A stretch of DNA of 63,484 nucleotides. It comes from Anaerolineae bacterium. Its GTDB lineage: Bacteria > Chloroflexota > Anaerolineae > Promineifilales > Promineifilaceae. Positions within the stretch are counted from its first letter, which is position 1; each line of letters opens with the position of its first letter. Positions 56,169-63,484 of the stretch are shown here, one piece after another. Position numbers and translations under genes: made by a program. The stretch is taken from the NCBI GenBank assembly GCA_019637635.1, contig JAHBVI010000026.1:1-63484 (forward strand). Direction: 5' to 3'. The notes beneath the pieces were generated by a model. That model was not told the origin of the DNA. It was given only the letters and a program-made list of their open reading frames with translations, and searched no databases.

Positions 56169-57161
56169 ATGGATAACACAGTCACAAAATCAAAGTCGCG
56201 CACCTCGTTTACCGGCAAGACGGGTATTCTCGCCTCGCCAGAGTTCTTGATATTTTTCGTCGTCATCATCCTGTTTGTCATTGGCGCTGTGGTCAATCCG
56301 CGCTTCGCAGGCATTGAAAACCTGAAAATTCTCTTCCGCGATACCGCTATTTTAGCCATTGCGGCCATGGGCGTGGGATTCACCATTATCGCCGCGGGCA
56401 TTGACCTCTCAATTGGTTCCATCATCGGCCTGGGCGGGGTTTTGACCGCTTATCTCACCGTCAAAGCCGGCCTGCCGTTGGGGGTGGCAATTGTGCTGAC
56501 CTTTACGGTAGCGGCGGCTATTGGCACGTTTCATGGCCTGTACGTCACCAAACTGCGGATGCACGGCTTTCTGGTGACGTTAGTGACGCTGGGGGTGGCG
56601 CGTGGCGCTATCCTGGTGCTGACCGGCGGTTTCCCCATTACCAGCATCCCGCGCTCCTTTGCTTATCTGGGCCAGGGGATGCTCTTTGGCCTCATCCCCA
56701 TTCCGGTGGTCATCTGCCTGATTGTGGCGCTGCTGGCTCATTATTTGCTGCGCTACACCTACATTGGGCGGCAAATTTATGCGGCCGGGGGCAACATTGA
56801 AGCCACGCGCCTGTCCGGGGTGAACGTGGATGCCCGCATTATCTTGTGTTACGTCATCTCGGTGGTGTGCGCCAGCCTGGTGGGGATTATCCAGGCGGGG
56901 CGGCTCAGCCTGGGGCATCCGGGGGCGGGCGAAGGGTTTGAGCTGCTGGCTATTACGGCCTGTATCCTGGGCGGCCTGAGCCTGATGGGTGGGCAAGGCA
57001 CGGTGTTGGGTATTCTGGTTGGCTCGCTGCTCATTGGCGTTTTGCAAAATGAGATGGTGATGTTGAACATCAACCCGTTCTGGCATCGCATTGTGATCGG
57101 TTTTGTGCTGCTGCTGGCGATTACGTTCGATTACGGCCGTCGCCGGAGGCAACGCGGTTAA
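56169..57161 (+). CDS. sugar ABC transporter permease
   Basis: Membrane permease of 330 residues, RbsC/MglC-like, with about nine helices. MGVGFTIIAAGIDLSIGSIIGLGG holds the family IDLSVG-type motif, and AIYAAGGN is represented by IYAAGGNIEATRLSGV. The ATG follows GAGGT by eight bases. It completes the transporter. The last codons (YGRRRRQRG) abut a GGAGATT repeat. Confidence 0.95.
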   Translation: MDNTVTKSKSRTSFTGKTGILASPEFLIFFVVIILFVIGAVVNPRFAGIENLKILFRDTAILAIAAMGVGFTIIAAGIDLSIGSIIGLGGVLTAYLTVKAGLPLGVAIVLTFTVAAAIGTFHGLYVTKLRMHGFLVTLVTLGVARGAILVLTGGFPITSIPRSFAYLGQGMLFGLIPIPVVICLIVALLAHYLLRYTYIGRQIYAAGGNIEATRLSGVNVDARIILCYVISVVCASLVGIIQAGRLSLGHPGAGEGFELLAITACILGGLSLMGGQGTVLGILVGSLLIGVLQNEMVMLNINPFWHRIVIGFVLLLAITFDYGRRRRQRG

Positions 57162-57222
57162 GAGATTGCGAGATTAGGAGATTGAGAGTACAACTAATCT
57201 CCAATCTCCAATCTCCAATCTT
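57161..57222. repeat. GGAGATT/AATCTCC hairpin repeat
   Basis: AGAGATTGCGAGATTAGGAG faces three AATCTCC units, between the permease and dehydrogenase genes. Confidence 0.8.
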
Positions 57223-57241
57223 CTGCCTATCTTTAACCACC

Positions 57242-58225
57242 ATGAAACGAATTCTTATCACCGGGGCAACGGGCAAAGTGGGTCAGGCGTTTATTGAACG
57301 GTTCCTGGCCGAACCGGCCTTTGCGCATTTCATCGTCCGCGCTCTTTGTCATCATCGGGTGTTGGCGGGGCACGGCCGTTTGGAAGTGATGCGCGGTTCC
57401 ATTGAACAACAAGCGGTGGTGGCCGAAGCCATAGCCGGCGTCAGCCATGTTTTGCATCTGGCTACCAGCAAAGAGACGCCAGAAACGATTATGGACGTGG
57501 CCGTGAAAGGGATGTTCTGGCTGCTGGAGGCGTGCCGCCAGAGTGCCACGTTTGAGCAGTTCATCCTCATTGGCGGCGACGCCAGCATGGGGCACTTTTA
57601 CTACCCGCACCCCATCCCGGTGACGGAAACGCAAAAACACAGCGCCTATCCTGGCTGTTACGCCCTTTCCAAAGTGCTGGAAGAGGTGATGCTGGAACAG
57701 TACACCATTCAGTATGGCCTGAACGGCTGCTGCCTGCGCGCCCCCTGGATCATGGAAAAGGATGACTTCAAATATCAACTTTCGTTTGGCGAGGATGTTT
57801 TTGGCGGCCCCCGCTGGCGTGATCTGGTGGGGGCGGAACAGGCGGAGGCGTATGCGCAGGCGGGAGCGGTGCCGGTGATGGTGGGGGCAGACGGCCGTGC
57901 CGTCAAACGTAACTTTGTGCATGTCCATGACCTGGTCAGCGCCATTATGCAGGCCATTGACAACCCCAACGCCCGCCAGCAAACATTCAACATCTGCATG
58001 GATGAACCGGTGGACTATGGCGAACTAGGGGCGTATCTGGCCGAAACGAGAGGCTTACCTACAGTGGAAATCAACACCCCCTACCACTCCACCTGGCTGG
58101 ACAACAGCAAAGCCAAATTTCTGCTCGGCTGGCGACCGGCATACAATTTGCAACAGATGGTAGAAACCGCCTGGAAATACCAACGCCCACCGGATGAACC
58201 GCGCATCGTCTGGTATCCGGGTTGA
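57242..58225 (+). CDS. NAD-dependent epimerase/dehydratase-family protein
   Basis: Extended short-chain dehydrogenase of 327 residues. It begins MKRILITGATGKVGQAF with the Rossmann Gly motif and carries the active-site YALSKVLEE (Tyr-x3-Lys) near residue 140. RAPWIMEKDDF and NFVHVHDLVSAIM follow. It lies 80 bases after the sugar permease on the same strand, so it may oxidise or epimerise the imported sugar, but the substrate cannot be read. The longer open frame starts in repeat DNA. Confidence 0.88.
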   Translation: MKRILITGATGKVGQAFIERFLAEPAFAHFIVRALCHHRVLAGHGRLEVMRGSIEQQAVVAEAIAGVSHVLHLATSKETPETIMDVAVKGMFWLLEACRQSATFEQFILIGGDASMGHFYYPHPIPVTETQKHSAYPGCYALSKVLEEVMLEQYTIQYGLNGCCLRAPWIMEKDDFKYQLSFGEDVFGGPRWRDLVGAEQAEAYAQAGAVPVMVGADGRAVKRNFVHVHDLVSAIMQAIDNPNARQQTFNICMDEPVDYGELGAYLAETRGLPTVEINTPYHSTWLDNSKAKFLLGWRPAYNLQQMVETAWKYQRPPDEPRIVWYPG

Positions 58226-58293
58226 GATGATGATGCCTCCGATTACAGCCAATTGCCTTTCTCAAACTTCATCAACAGGTTAAAATGCCGCAG

Positions 58294-58311
58294 TGGACGC
58301 GCCAAAGCGCG
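58294..58311 (+). terminator. hairpin after the dehydrogenase gene
   Basis: GACGCG-CCAAAG-CGCGTC followed by GCATTTTG, about 70 bases past the stop. Confidence 0.5.
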
Positions 58312-58364
58312 TCGCATTTTGTATCTTAGCCTGGGGATGGCATCGTCAGGGTTAAAGACGGCAC

Positions 58365-58952
58365 ATGAGCAAGGAACGGTTGTTAGCGTTTAGTGATGGG
58401 GTTTTGGCGATTATTATAACCATTATGGTGTTGGAACTGCGACCGCCGGAGGAGCCAACATTCACTGCCTTACGGCCGTTAGCACCTTCCTTTTTTAGCT
58501 ATGTCTTGAGTTTCATCTTCCTGGGAATTTACTGGAACAATCATCATCATCTGTTTCAGGTGGTGGAACAGGTAGACGGCCGTACCCTGTGGGCAAATTT
58601 ACACCTGCTCTTCTGGCTCTCACTCATCCCCTTCGTTACAGATTGGATTGGCGCTTCTGAGTTTGCCGCTCCTGCTATGGCGTTGTACGGTCTGGCCCTG
58701 CTCCTGGCCGCCACCGGATATTACATCCTCACCCGTACCTTGCTGGCGCTGCACAACGCCGATTCGATGTTGGCGATGGCTTTAGGCCGGGATGTTAAAG
58801 GCAAAATTTCTGTAGGGATTTATCTGGTAGCTATTCCTCTGGCCTTTATCGCCTCCTGGCTGGCCGGTGTTTTGTATGTGGCCGTAGCCGTCTTGTGGCT
58901 GCTGCCAGACCGGCGTATCGAGGAAAAATTGGCAAAGCCAGACGGCCACTAA
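58365..58952 (+). CDS. TMEM175-family potassium channel-like protein (DUF1211)
   Basis: Protein of 195 residues with six hydrophobic helices. The N-terminal RLLAFSDGVLAIIITIMVLE contains the signature Arg-x3-Phe-Ser-Asp motif of the TMEM175/DUF1211 family, which form tetrameric K+-selective channels in bacteria. IYWNNHHHLF is also family-typical. Convergent with the following sensor kinase gene, with 16 bases between the stops. It is not linked to the kdp locus in position. Confidence 0.88.
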   Translation: MSKERLLAFSDGVLAIIITIMVLELRPPEEPTFTALRPLAPSFFSYVLSFIFLGIYWNNHHHLFQVVEQVDGRTLWANLHLLFWLSLIPFVTDWIGASEFAAPAMALYGLALLLAATGYYILTRTLLALHNADSMLAMALGRDVKGKISVGIYLVAIPLAFIASWLAGVLYVAVAVLWLLPDRRIEEKLAKPDGH

Positions 58953-58968
58953 TTGTGGATTATCGGCA

Positions 58969-61437
58969 CTACCGCCAGACCAGCGGGGGGATTTCTTTGG
59001 TGATGTGCTGCGCTTCCGGCGGAATTGGCCCTGTTTCTGCCTGGGGCAGCGTAAAGTAGAAGGTAGAACCTTTGCCCGGTTCAGAATCCACCCAAATTTG
59101 ACCGCCGTGCATCTCGATAAACTTTTTGGCAATGGGCAACCCCAGGCCGGTGCCACCGGTACGCCGGGCCATGTGCCCGTCCAATTGCACAAACTCGCTA
59201 AAGGCGCGGGGGATGTCCTCCGGCCGAATACCGATACCGGTATCCGTCACGCTGATTGTCACCCATTGCTCGCCGTCGCTGGCAGCGCGCACGGTAATAT
59301 CACCCACATCGGTGAATTTGGCGGCGTTGGAGACCAGGTTGAGCAACACCTGGCGCACCCGGTTACGGTCGGCCTGCACCAGCGGCAGGTCATCGGGCAC
59401 GGCCGTATGCAAGGTGATGGATTTGCCGCGTGTGAGGCCAACGGCCGTAGACATGACCCCATGAATGACTTCCGGCAAATACACCTTTTCCAGGAACAGG
59501 TCAATCCGGCCTGACTCAATTTTTGCCAGGTCGAGAATATCGTTGATCAGCCCCAGCAGATGGCGGCCAGAATCTCCAATCCGGTTCAGCATATCTTGTT
59601 GTTCCGTCGTCAGCGGACCATCCACCCCCAATGACATCAAGTAAGCAAAGTTGATGATGGCATTAAGCGGGGTACGCAGTTCGTGAGACATGTTCGCCAG
59701 AAATTGTGATTTGAGGAAATTGGCTTCCTCTGCCTCCATGCGGGCGCCTTCGGCGGCCTCAAACAATTGGGCATTGCGAATGGCCGTGGCAATCTGGTCA
59801 GACAGCGTTTGCAGCACCTGCACGTCTTCCGGGCTGAAGGCATACAGTTCCGAATGCTGAATTTCTAATACACCAATGACATCTTCGCCCACTTTGAGCG
59901 GCAGGCCAATTTCTGACTTCACCCGCGGCAGGCGGGCATCGGGCAGATAATAGCTGTTTTGGGCTACGTCGTTGGCCACCAACGGCCGTCCCGTCTTCAC
60001 CACCTGTGTAATCATGCTCTGGCTTTCGATTTTGATGGCAAATGAGCCGGGCAAAACGGGCGCCGCCTCGGCCGTGTCGGCCGTGTCGGCCGCCGAAAGA
60101 TATACCTCCCCCCGTTCCCTGTCTACCAGCAAAATCCCAACCGCGTAAAAATCAAAGCTCTGGCGAATGAGCTTCACCACCTCGGCCAACAGAGCATCCA
60201 GTTCCAAATGGGAAATGGCGCTGCGCCCCACCTGGTTGATGAGATCAAGCTGCTGCACCCGTTCGGCCAGTTCCGCCGTGCGGGTGTTCACCTGCGCTTC
60301 CAGGCTGATGTACAGGCGGCGCAGTTGCTCTGTCATCTGGTTAAAGGTGCGGGCCAACGTGCCAATTTCATCCTGGGTTTGCACACTGGCAGTGGCGGTA
60401 AGGTCGCCTTCGGTCACGCGCACGGCCGTTTCCGTCAGCGCCGTAATCGGCCGGCTGATACTGCGCGTTACCCAGGTCATAATAGCCATCATAAAGATAA
60501 TGCCCGCCAGACCCGTCAGTAGAATGTTAGCCGTTAATTGCTGTACCGGGGCATAGGCTTCGGCAACCGGCAGTTCTGCTACCAGACCAAACTGCATCTC
60601 GTCCAGCCAGCGGTAAGCGCCCAAGACGGGGATGTTTTGGTAATTGGTGTATTGGGCACGGCCGTCTTGCCCGGCCAACACCGCTTCAATCCCGGCTGAG
60701 GTCACTATTTCCTTTTGCAGCGACCGGTGCAAATAGGGGTCAATCACCTGCACTAAATGGCGGTGGGTATCAACCAGATAGGTGATGCTGGCCGGCCCCA
60801 ACCCCGTCTGGTCTAATACAATCTGCTCCATGTGCGTGGGGTCCACCTTGGCCGCCAGCACCCCTTTCACCTCGCCATTCACGGCGCGCAGCGGCGTGGC
60901 AATGACCAGATACATGTGCGACGCCTGGGGATCGTCATCCACACTTTGCAAATTGACGTTTTGCAGGCCGGCTTCAAAATAGGGGGCCACCACCCGTTCC
61001 CCCACGCGGCTGGAATTGGTGGAGTAGAGGATACGGCCGTCGTCCGGCGACATCAGAAAAATTTCCAGCAAATCAACCCGCCGCCGCAGCACATCCCGCA
61101 AACTTTGATCCAGCGCCGCATACGCCGACTTATGCAGGTCGCTGCCACTTTCCGTGGCCGGATCAAGCAAGATTGTGCCGGCGTTGCGCACTTCTGGGGC
61201 GCGGGTCAGCAAAACAACGTCAACCTTCCGTTCCGCCTGCCAGCGCGCCAGCGATGCCTCCTTCACCATAGTCACCGCTTCCATGCGGGCGTAGATAGAC
61301 TCTTCCAACGCCCGCCGCGCCCAATAGTTAACGATCAGCACGGTTACTAACACCGCCACCAGAGAAACCAGGAAAAAGCCAATAATCAGGCGTCCTCGTA
61401 AACTTCTGCGTGGATCAAGGCTCTTACGAAATTGCAT
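58969..61437 (-). CDS. hybrid-input sensor histidine kinase (dCache-HAMP-GAF-HisKA)
   Basis: Sensor kinase of 822 residues. One membrane helix (about 17-38) is followed by an extracellular double-Cache-like domain (about 40-300), a second helix (about 310-330), HAMP (SRPITALTETAVRVTEGDLT), a short coiled coil, a GAF domain (about 425-575), HisKA with NMSHELRTPLNAIINF, and HATPase_c with NLVSNAAKF, DTGIGI and GGTGLGLPIAKKF. There is no receiver domain, and no response regulator next to it. It overlaps in style with chemoreceptor inputs and may sense small metabolites. Confidence 0.92.
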   Translation of the reverse strand: MQFRKSLDPRRSLRGRLIIGFFLVSLVAVLVTVLIVNYWARRALEESIYARMEAVTMVKEASLARWQAERKVDVVLLTRAPEVRNAGTILLDPATESGSDLHKSAYAALDQSLRDVLRRRVDLLEIFLMSPDDGRILYSTNSSRVGERVVAPYFEAGLQNVNLQSVDDDPQASHMYLVIATPLRAVNGEVKGVLAAKVDPTHMEQIVLDQTGLGPASITYLVDTHRHLVQVIDPYLHRSLQKEIVTSAGIEAVLAGQDGRAQYTNYQNIPVLGAYRWLDEMQFGLVAELPVAEAYAPVQQLTANILLTGLAGIIFMMAIMTWVTRSISRPITALTETAVRVTEGDLTATASVQTQDEIGTLARTFNQMTEQLRRLYISLEAQVNTRTAELAERVQQLDLINQVGRSAISHLELDALLAEVVKLIRQSFDFYAVGILLVDRERGEVYLSAADTADTAEAAPVLPGSFAIKIESQSMITQVVKTGRPLVANDVAQNSYYLPDARLPRVKSEIGLPLKVGEDVIGVLEIQHSELYAFSPEDVQVLQTLSDQIATAIRNAQLFEAAEGARMEAEEANFLKSQFLANMSHELRTPLNAIINFAYLMSLGVDGPLTTEQQDMLNRIGDSGRHLLGLINDILDLAKIESGRIDLFLEKVYLPEVIHGVMSTAVGLTRGKSITLHTAVPDDLPLVQADRNRVRQVLLNLVSNAAKFTDVGDITVRAASDGEQWVTISVTDTGIGIRPEDIPRAFSEFVQLDGHMARRTGGTGLGLPIAKKFIEMHGGQIWVDSEPGKGSTFYFTLPQAETGPIPPEAQHITKEIPPLVWR

Positions 61438-61482
61438 AGCGCTATAGTAACGCATTTTAGCGCGTGATGCTGTGAACAATGG

Positions 61483-61584
61483 GAAATTAGGAATTAGGAA
61501 TTAGGAATTATGAATTAGGAATTATGAATTGGGGAGAAGGCTGATCTTCGATTACGGATTACCGATTACGGATTACCGATTACC
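61483..61584. repeat. GAATTAGG and CGGATTACC tandem repeats
   Basis: Six GAATTAGGAATTATG-like units followed by GATTACGGATTACCGATTAC units, in the kinase leader and reaching the last codons of the coiled-coil gene. Confidence 0.75.
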
Positions 61585-62329
61585 GGTTTCCGCCCCGCCG
61601 GCGGCCGAAAAAGGAGGTGCTGCTGCCTTCGTTTTGGGCGAGTTCCCCTTGCAGGCGGGCCAACTGCGCCTCGGCAGAGGCGGCGCGGGATTGGGCATTC
61701 ATGCGCGCCTGGCGCTCTTCGGTAAGCAGGGCATCTAATTTGTGCAGGCTTTGCACCTGCACTTCCAGGGTCGCCTTATCCCGTTCCAGGCGAATGCGGG
61801 CGTCACGCTCCACCACCAGTTGTTCGGCCACCTGGTCGGCGCGTTCGGCGCGCACCTCCAGGGTGGCAATTCTGCGTTCCAGTTCCAGGCGCAGGAGGCG
61901 CTCTTGTTCCAAAGCGGCGGCGGCTTGCTGAGCCTGGCGCACTTCCACTTCCAGCGCCGCCAGTTCGCGTTCCAGAGCCAGCCGTATGTCGCGCTCTTTT
62001 TGTAGTTCCTGGATAGTTTGTTGAGACTGGGTCACGGCCGTTTCCAATACATACAGCCGCCGTTCCTGGTCACGCAGGGCCGCTTCCCGCGCTTCTAGCT
62101 CTTGTTTCAACGCCAAAACCTGTTGCTCCGCCAGTTGTAGCTGGTTGGCAAAGGAGGGGATGACGGCCGAGGGCGTTACCGGTTTGGGCGGCCCCAGGGG
62201 AGAAATGGGAGTGCTGATGGTGGGGTCGGGGCTGACGGCCGTGTCCCGCGCCAAATCCATCTTCGGATTAAACGTTTCCACGGCGGCTAATGGATCCTCG
62301 CCGCTATCCGGTTTAACTTTTCTAGCCAT
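61580..62329 (-). CDS. coiled-coil protein coupled to ParA
   Basis: Protein of 249 residues: a Pro/Thr-rich start (about 1-58), then a long, nearly continuous coiled coil (about 60-230; LALKQELEAREAALRDQERR, DIRLALERELAALEVEVRQA) and a basic, Gly/Arg-rich end (FFGRRRGGNR). The start overlaps the ParA stop region by eight bases, so the two are co-translated. It is in the position where ParB or another ParA partner is usually encoded, but shows no ParB domain. It may be a cargo adaptor. Confidence 0.8.
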   Translation of the reverse strand: MARKVKPDSGEDPLAAVETFNPKMDLARDTAVSPDPTISTPISPLGPPKPVTPSAVIPSFANQLQLAEQQVLALKQELEAREAALRDQERRLYVLETAVTQSQQTIQELQKERDIRLALERELAALEVEVRQAQQAAAALEQERLLRLELERRIATLEVRAERADQVAEQLVVERDARIRLERDKATLEVQVQSLHKLDALLTEERQARMNAQSRAASAEAQLARLQGELAQNEGSSTSFFGRRRGGNR

Positions 62330-63230
62330 AATACACCCTGTCTACCAATTCCTGATACGCTACGGTTGCCGGGTTCAAATAACGGGGATCAAATTCAAAA
62401 ATCGTTTGCTGCACCGACGGCGCTTCTGCCACTTGTTGGCTGCGCGGGATAGGGGCGCTAACGATATTGCCGTACTTTTGCCGCAGCTCTTCCACCATTT
62501 GTTTATCCAATACCTGCCGCTCCACATTAAAGGTGGGCACAATGGTGTGGATATTGATGTCAATACCCCGCACCTGCGCCTCAAAGATGTTGGTGATATG
62601 CTGCCCCGTGCCCGCCATGCTGAAATAGTCCGGTTTCACGGGCACAATGGCCGCATCGGCAAACTGGTACACGGCCTGTGTAAACGCATCCAGCGCCGGC
62701 GGGCAATCCATGATGATAAACGTGAACCGTTCAATCGCCAGCCCCAGCCGGTCAGACAAAATCCGCAGCAGGCCGTAATTCCGTTTGGTGGTCAGGGACA
62801 TGGTTTGCAGCCGCAAAATATCTTTGGCGCTTTCCAGATTATCTGAAGAAGGCAGCAGCCACAAATTGGGGCGGGGATAACCATCGGCGGAACGGTCGGC
62901 GGAAATGACGGCTTCTGTGAGATGCTGTTGTTCCAGCAGCACTTCACCAATATCGGCGCGACCAGGGTCAATACCCAGGCCACGCGCACAGTGCCCCTGC
63001 GGGTCAAAATCAATCAGCAGCACATGGCCCAACAGGTAATAGATACGATCATGATAATGAAAAATGCTGCCGGGATCGGTCACGCGCTCCACGTCTTCCG
63101 GCGCCAGGCGGCGCATCAATTTGCGCGACAGGCCATGCGCCAGGTTAATGGCCGTGGTGGTCTTGGCCACGCCACCTTTGCGGTTGACCACAGCCAACAC
63201 TTTGTGCCGTTGGGGTGTTCCCTCTGTCAT
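62322..63230 (-). CDS. ParA/MinD-family ATPase
   Basis: Partition-type ATPase of 302 residues. The deviant Walker A is RKGGVAKTTT, the A'-type motif is LLIDFDPQGHCARGLG, and Walker B is FIIMDCPPALD. A 30-residue insertion (RRLAPEDVERVTDPGSIFHY) sits between Walker A and the DPQG strand, which is not common. No ParB gene or parS-like site was seen; the downstream coupled gene encodes a coiled coil. Possibly it positions protein complexes rather than DNA. Confidence 0.88.
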   Translation of the reverse strand: MTEGTPQRHKVLAVVNRKGGVAKTTTAINLAHGLSRKLMRRLAPEDVERVTDPGSIFHYHDRIYYLLGHVLLIDFDPQGHCARGLGIDPGRADIGEVLLEQQHLTEAVISADRSADGYPRPNLWLLPSSDNLESAKDILRLQTMSLTTKRNYGLLRILSDRLGLAIERFTFIIMDCPPALDAFTQAVYQFADAAIVPVKPDYFSMAGTGQHITNIFEAQVRGIDINIHTIVPTFNVERQVLDKQMVEELRQKYGNIVSAPIPRSQQVAEAPSVQQTIFEFDPRYLNPATVAYQELVDRVYYG

Positions 63231-63369
63231 GTTGAGTCGCCGGATTTGTATACCTTACATAACGAAGCATGTCCATTTTACCATACCCCTTTCGTTTGCC
63301 CACATGTTGGTGAGGAGGTGCAGGGCGATTACATACTCCCTGAAAAGGCAGATAAATCTGTACCAACAA

Positions 63370-63470
63370 AAGGCAAAGTCGGCCTTCGCCGACTAAAACC
63401 CGGTGGATACCAGCCCACGAAGGTGGGCTTTGCTGTTTGTAGCCGCGATTTCAATCGCCGGGAATTGAGT
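63370..63470. repeat. cluster of short hairpins at the window end
   Basis: Three perfect small hairpins follow each other: AGTCGGC-CTTC-GCCGACT (63377-63394), GCCCAC-GAAG-GTGGGC (63413-63428) and GCGATT-TC-AATCGC (63445-63458). No gene is seen from 63231 to the end. Confidence 0.65.
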
Positions 63471-63484
63471 ATGCAATCGCCCTA

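Noticed and set aside
58365..58952. functional link of the TMEM175 channel, hppA and kdp as one potassium island
   Set aside because: They are 20-40 kb apart with unrelated genes between; a shared role is not supported by position.

Overview
This window looks like chromosomal DNA of a Chloroflexota bacterium, probably of the Anaerolineae/Promineifilum type. That placement is inference from gene content: split FeoB, DUF2723 and PIG-V-type membrane glycosyltransferases, long TPR proteins, secreted proteins rich in Thr/Pro, and a VWA/solute-binding fusion. No rRNA, tRNA, CRISPR array or transposase gene was recognised. Most of the DNA is GC-rich and is sprinkled with one 8-base palindrome, ACGGCCGT, of which I counted by hand about 130 copies. 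It is missing from an AT-rich island at about 4.1-6.4 kb and from a few other stretches.

Layout. 0-4 kb: a two-component pair and an N-acyl-D-amino-acid deacylase. 4.1-6.0 kb: an AT-rich foreign-looking pair (DUF4236 protein and a protein with a HEPN-like motif). 6.0-19 kb: a possible small RNA, then a potassium-uptake locus kdpF-A-B-(small membrane protein)-C, interrupted before kdpD by a complete-looking restriction-modification cassette (two SPPY methyltransferases and a PLD-type nuclease), with kdpE convergent to kdpD. 19-25 kb: a secreted SdrD-like protein, surE, and an iron-uptake set (split feoB and a fused DtxR-FeoA regulator behind a candidate iron box). 25-39.8 kb: Uma2-like nuclease, VWA protein, rsfS, ndk, a giant 1984-residue acidic TPR protein with repeated W-L motifs, a histone-deacetylase-like hydrolase, membrane pyrophosphatase, and a TRAP-type binding protein. 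39.9-45.1 kb: ECF sigma factor with a regulator carrying an Asn-Asp repeat tail, two membrane glycosyltransferase-like proteins and a small secreted protein. 45.4-50.1 kb: a five-gene redox cluster (di-heme cytochrome b, 9-heme cytochrome c, 2x[4Fe-4S] ferredoxin, FAD/NAD oxidoreductase, 16-heme cytochrome c). 50-58 kb: a sugar locus with rhamnulokinase divergent from a LacI regulator, ABC transporter and dehydrogenase. 58-63.5 kb: a TMEM175-like potassium channel, a large sensor kinase, and a ParA gene overlapping a coiled-coil gene.

The spacers carry several families of short inverted, internally tandem repeats (units such as GGAGATT, ACGCATCAC, CGGATTACG, CAATTGT). They sit at gene junctions and sometimes supply the last or first codons of genes; one copy lies inside a coding sequence in frame. 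Palindromic insertions are also seen at the kdpA/kdpB junction and in several leaders.

The strongest candidates for something undescribed are the ACGGCCGT signal, the five-gene redox cluster, the W-L-repeat TPR giant, and the dispersed hairpin families. All functions are assigned by reading motifs; no database search was possible.
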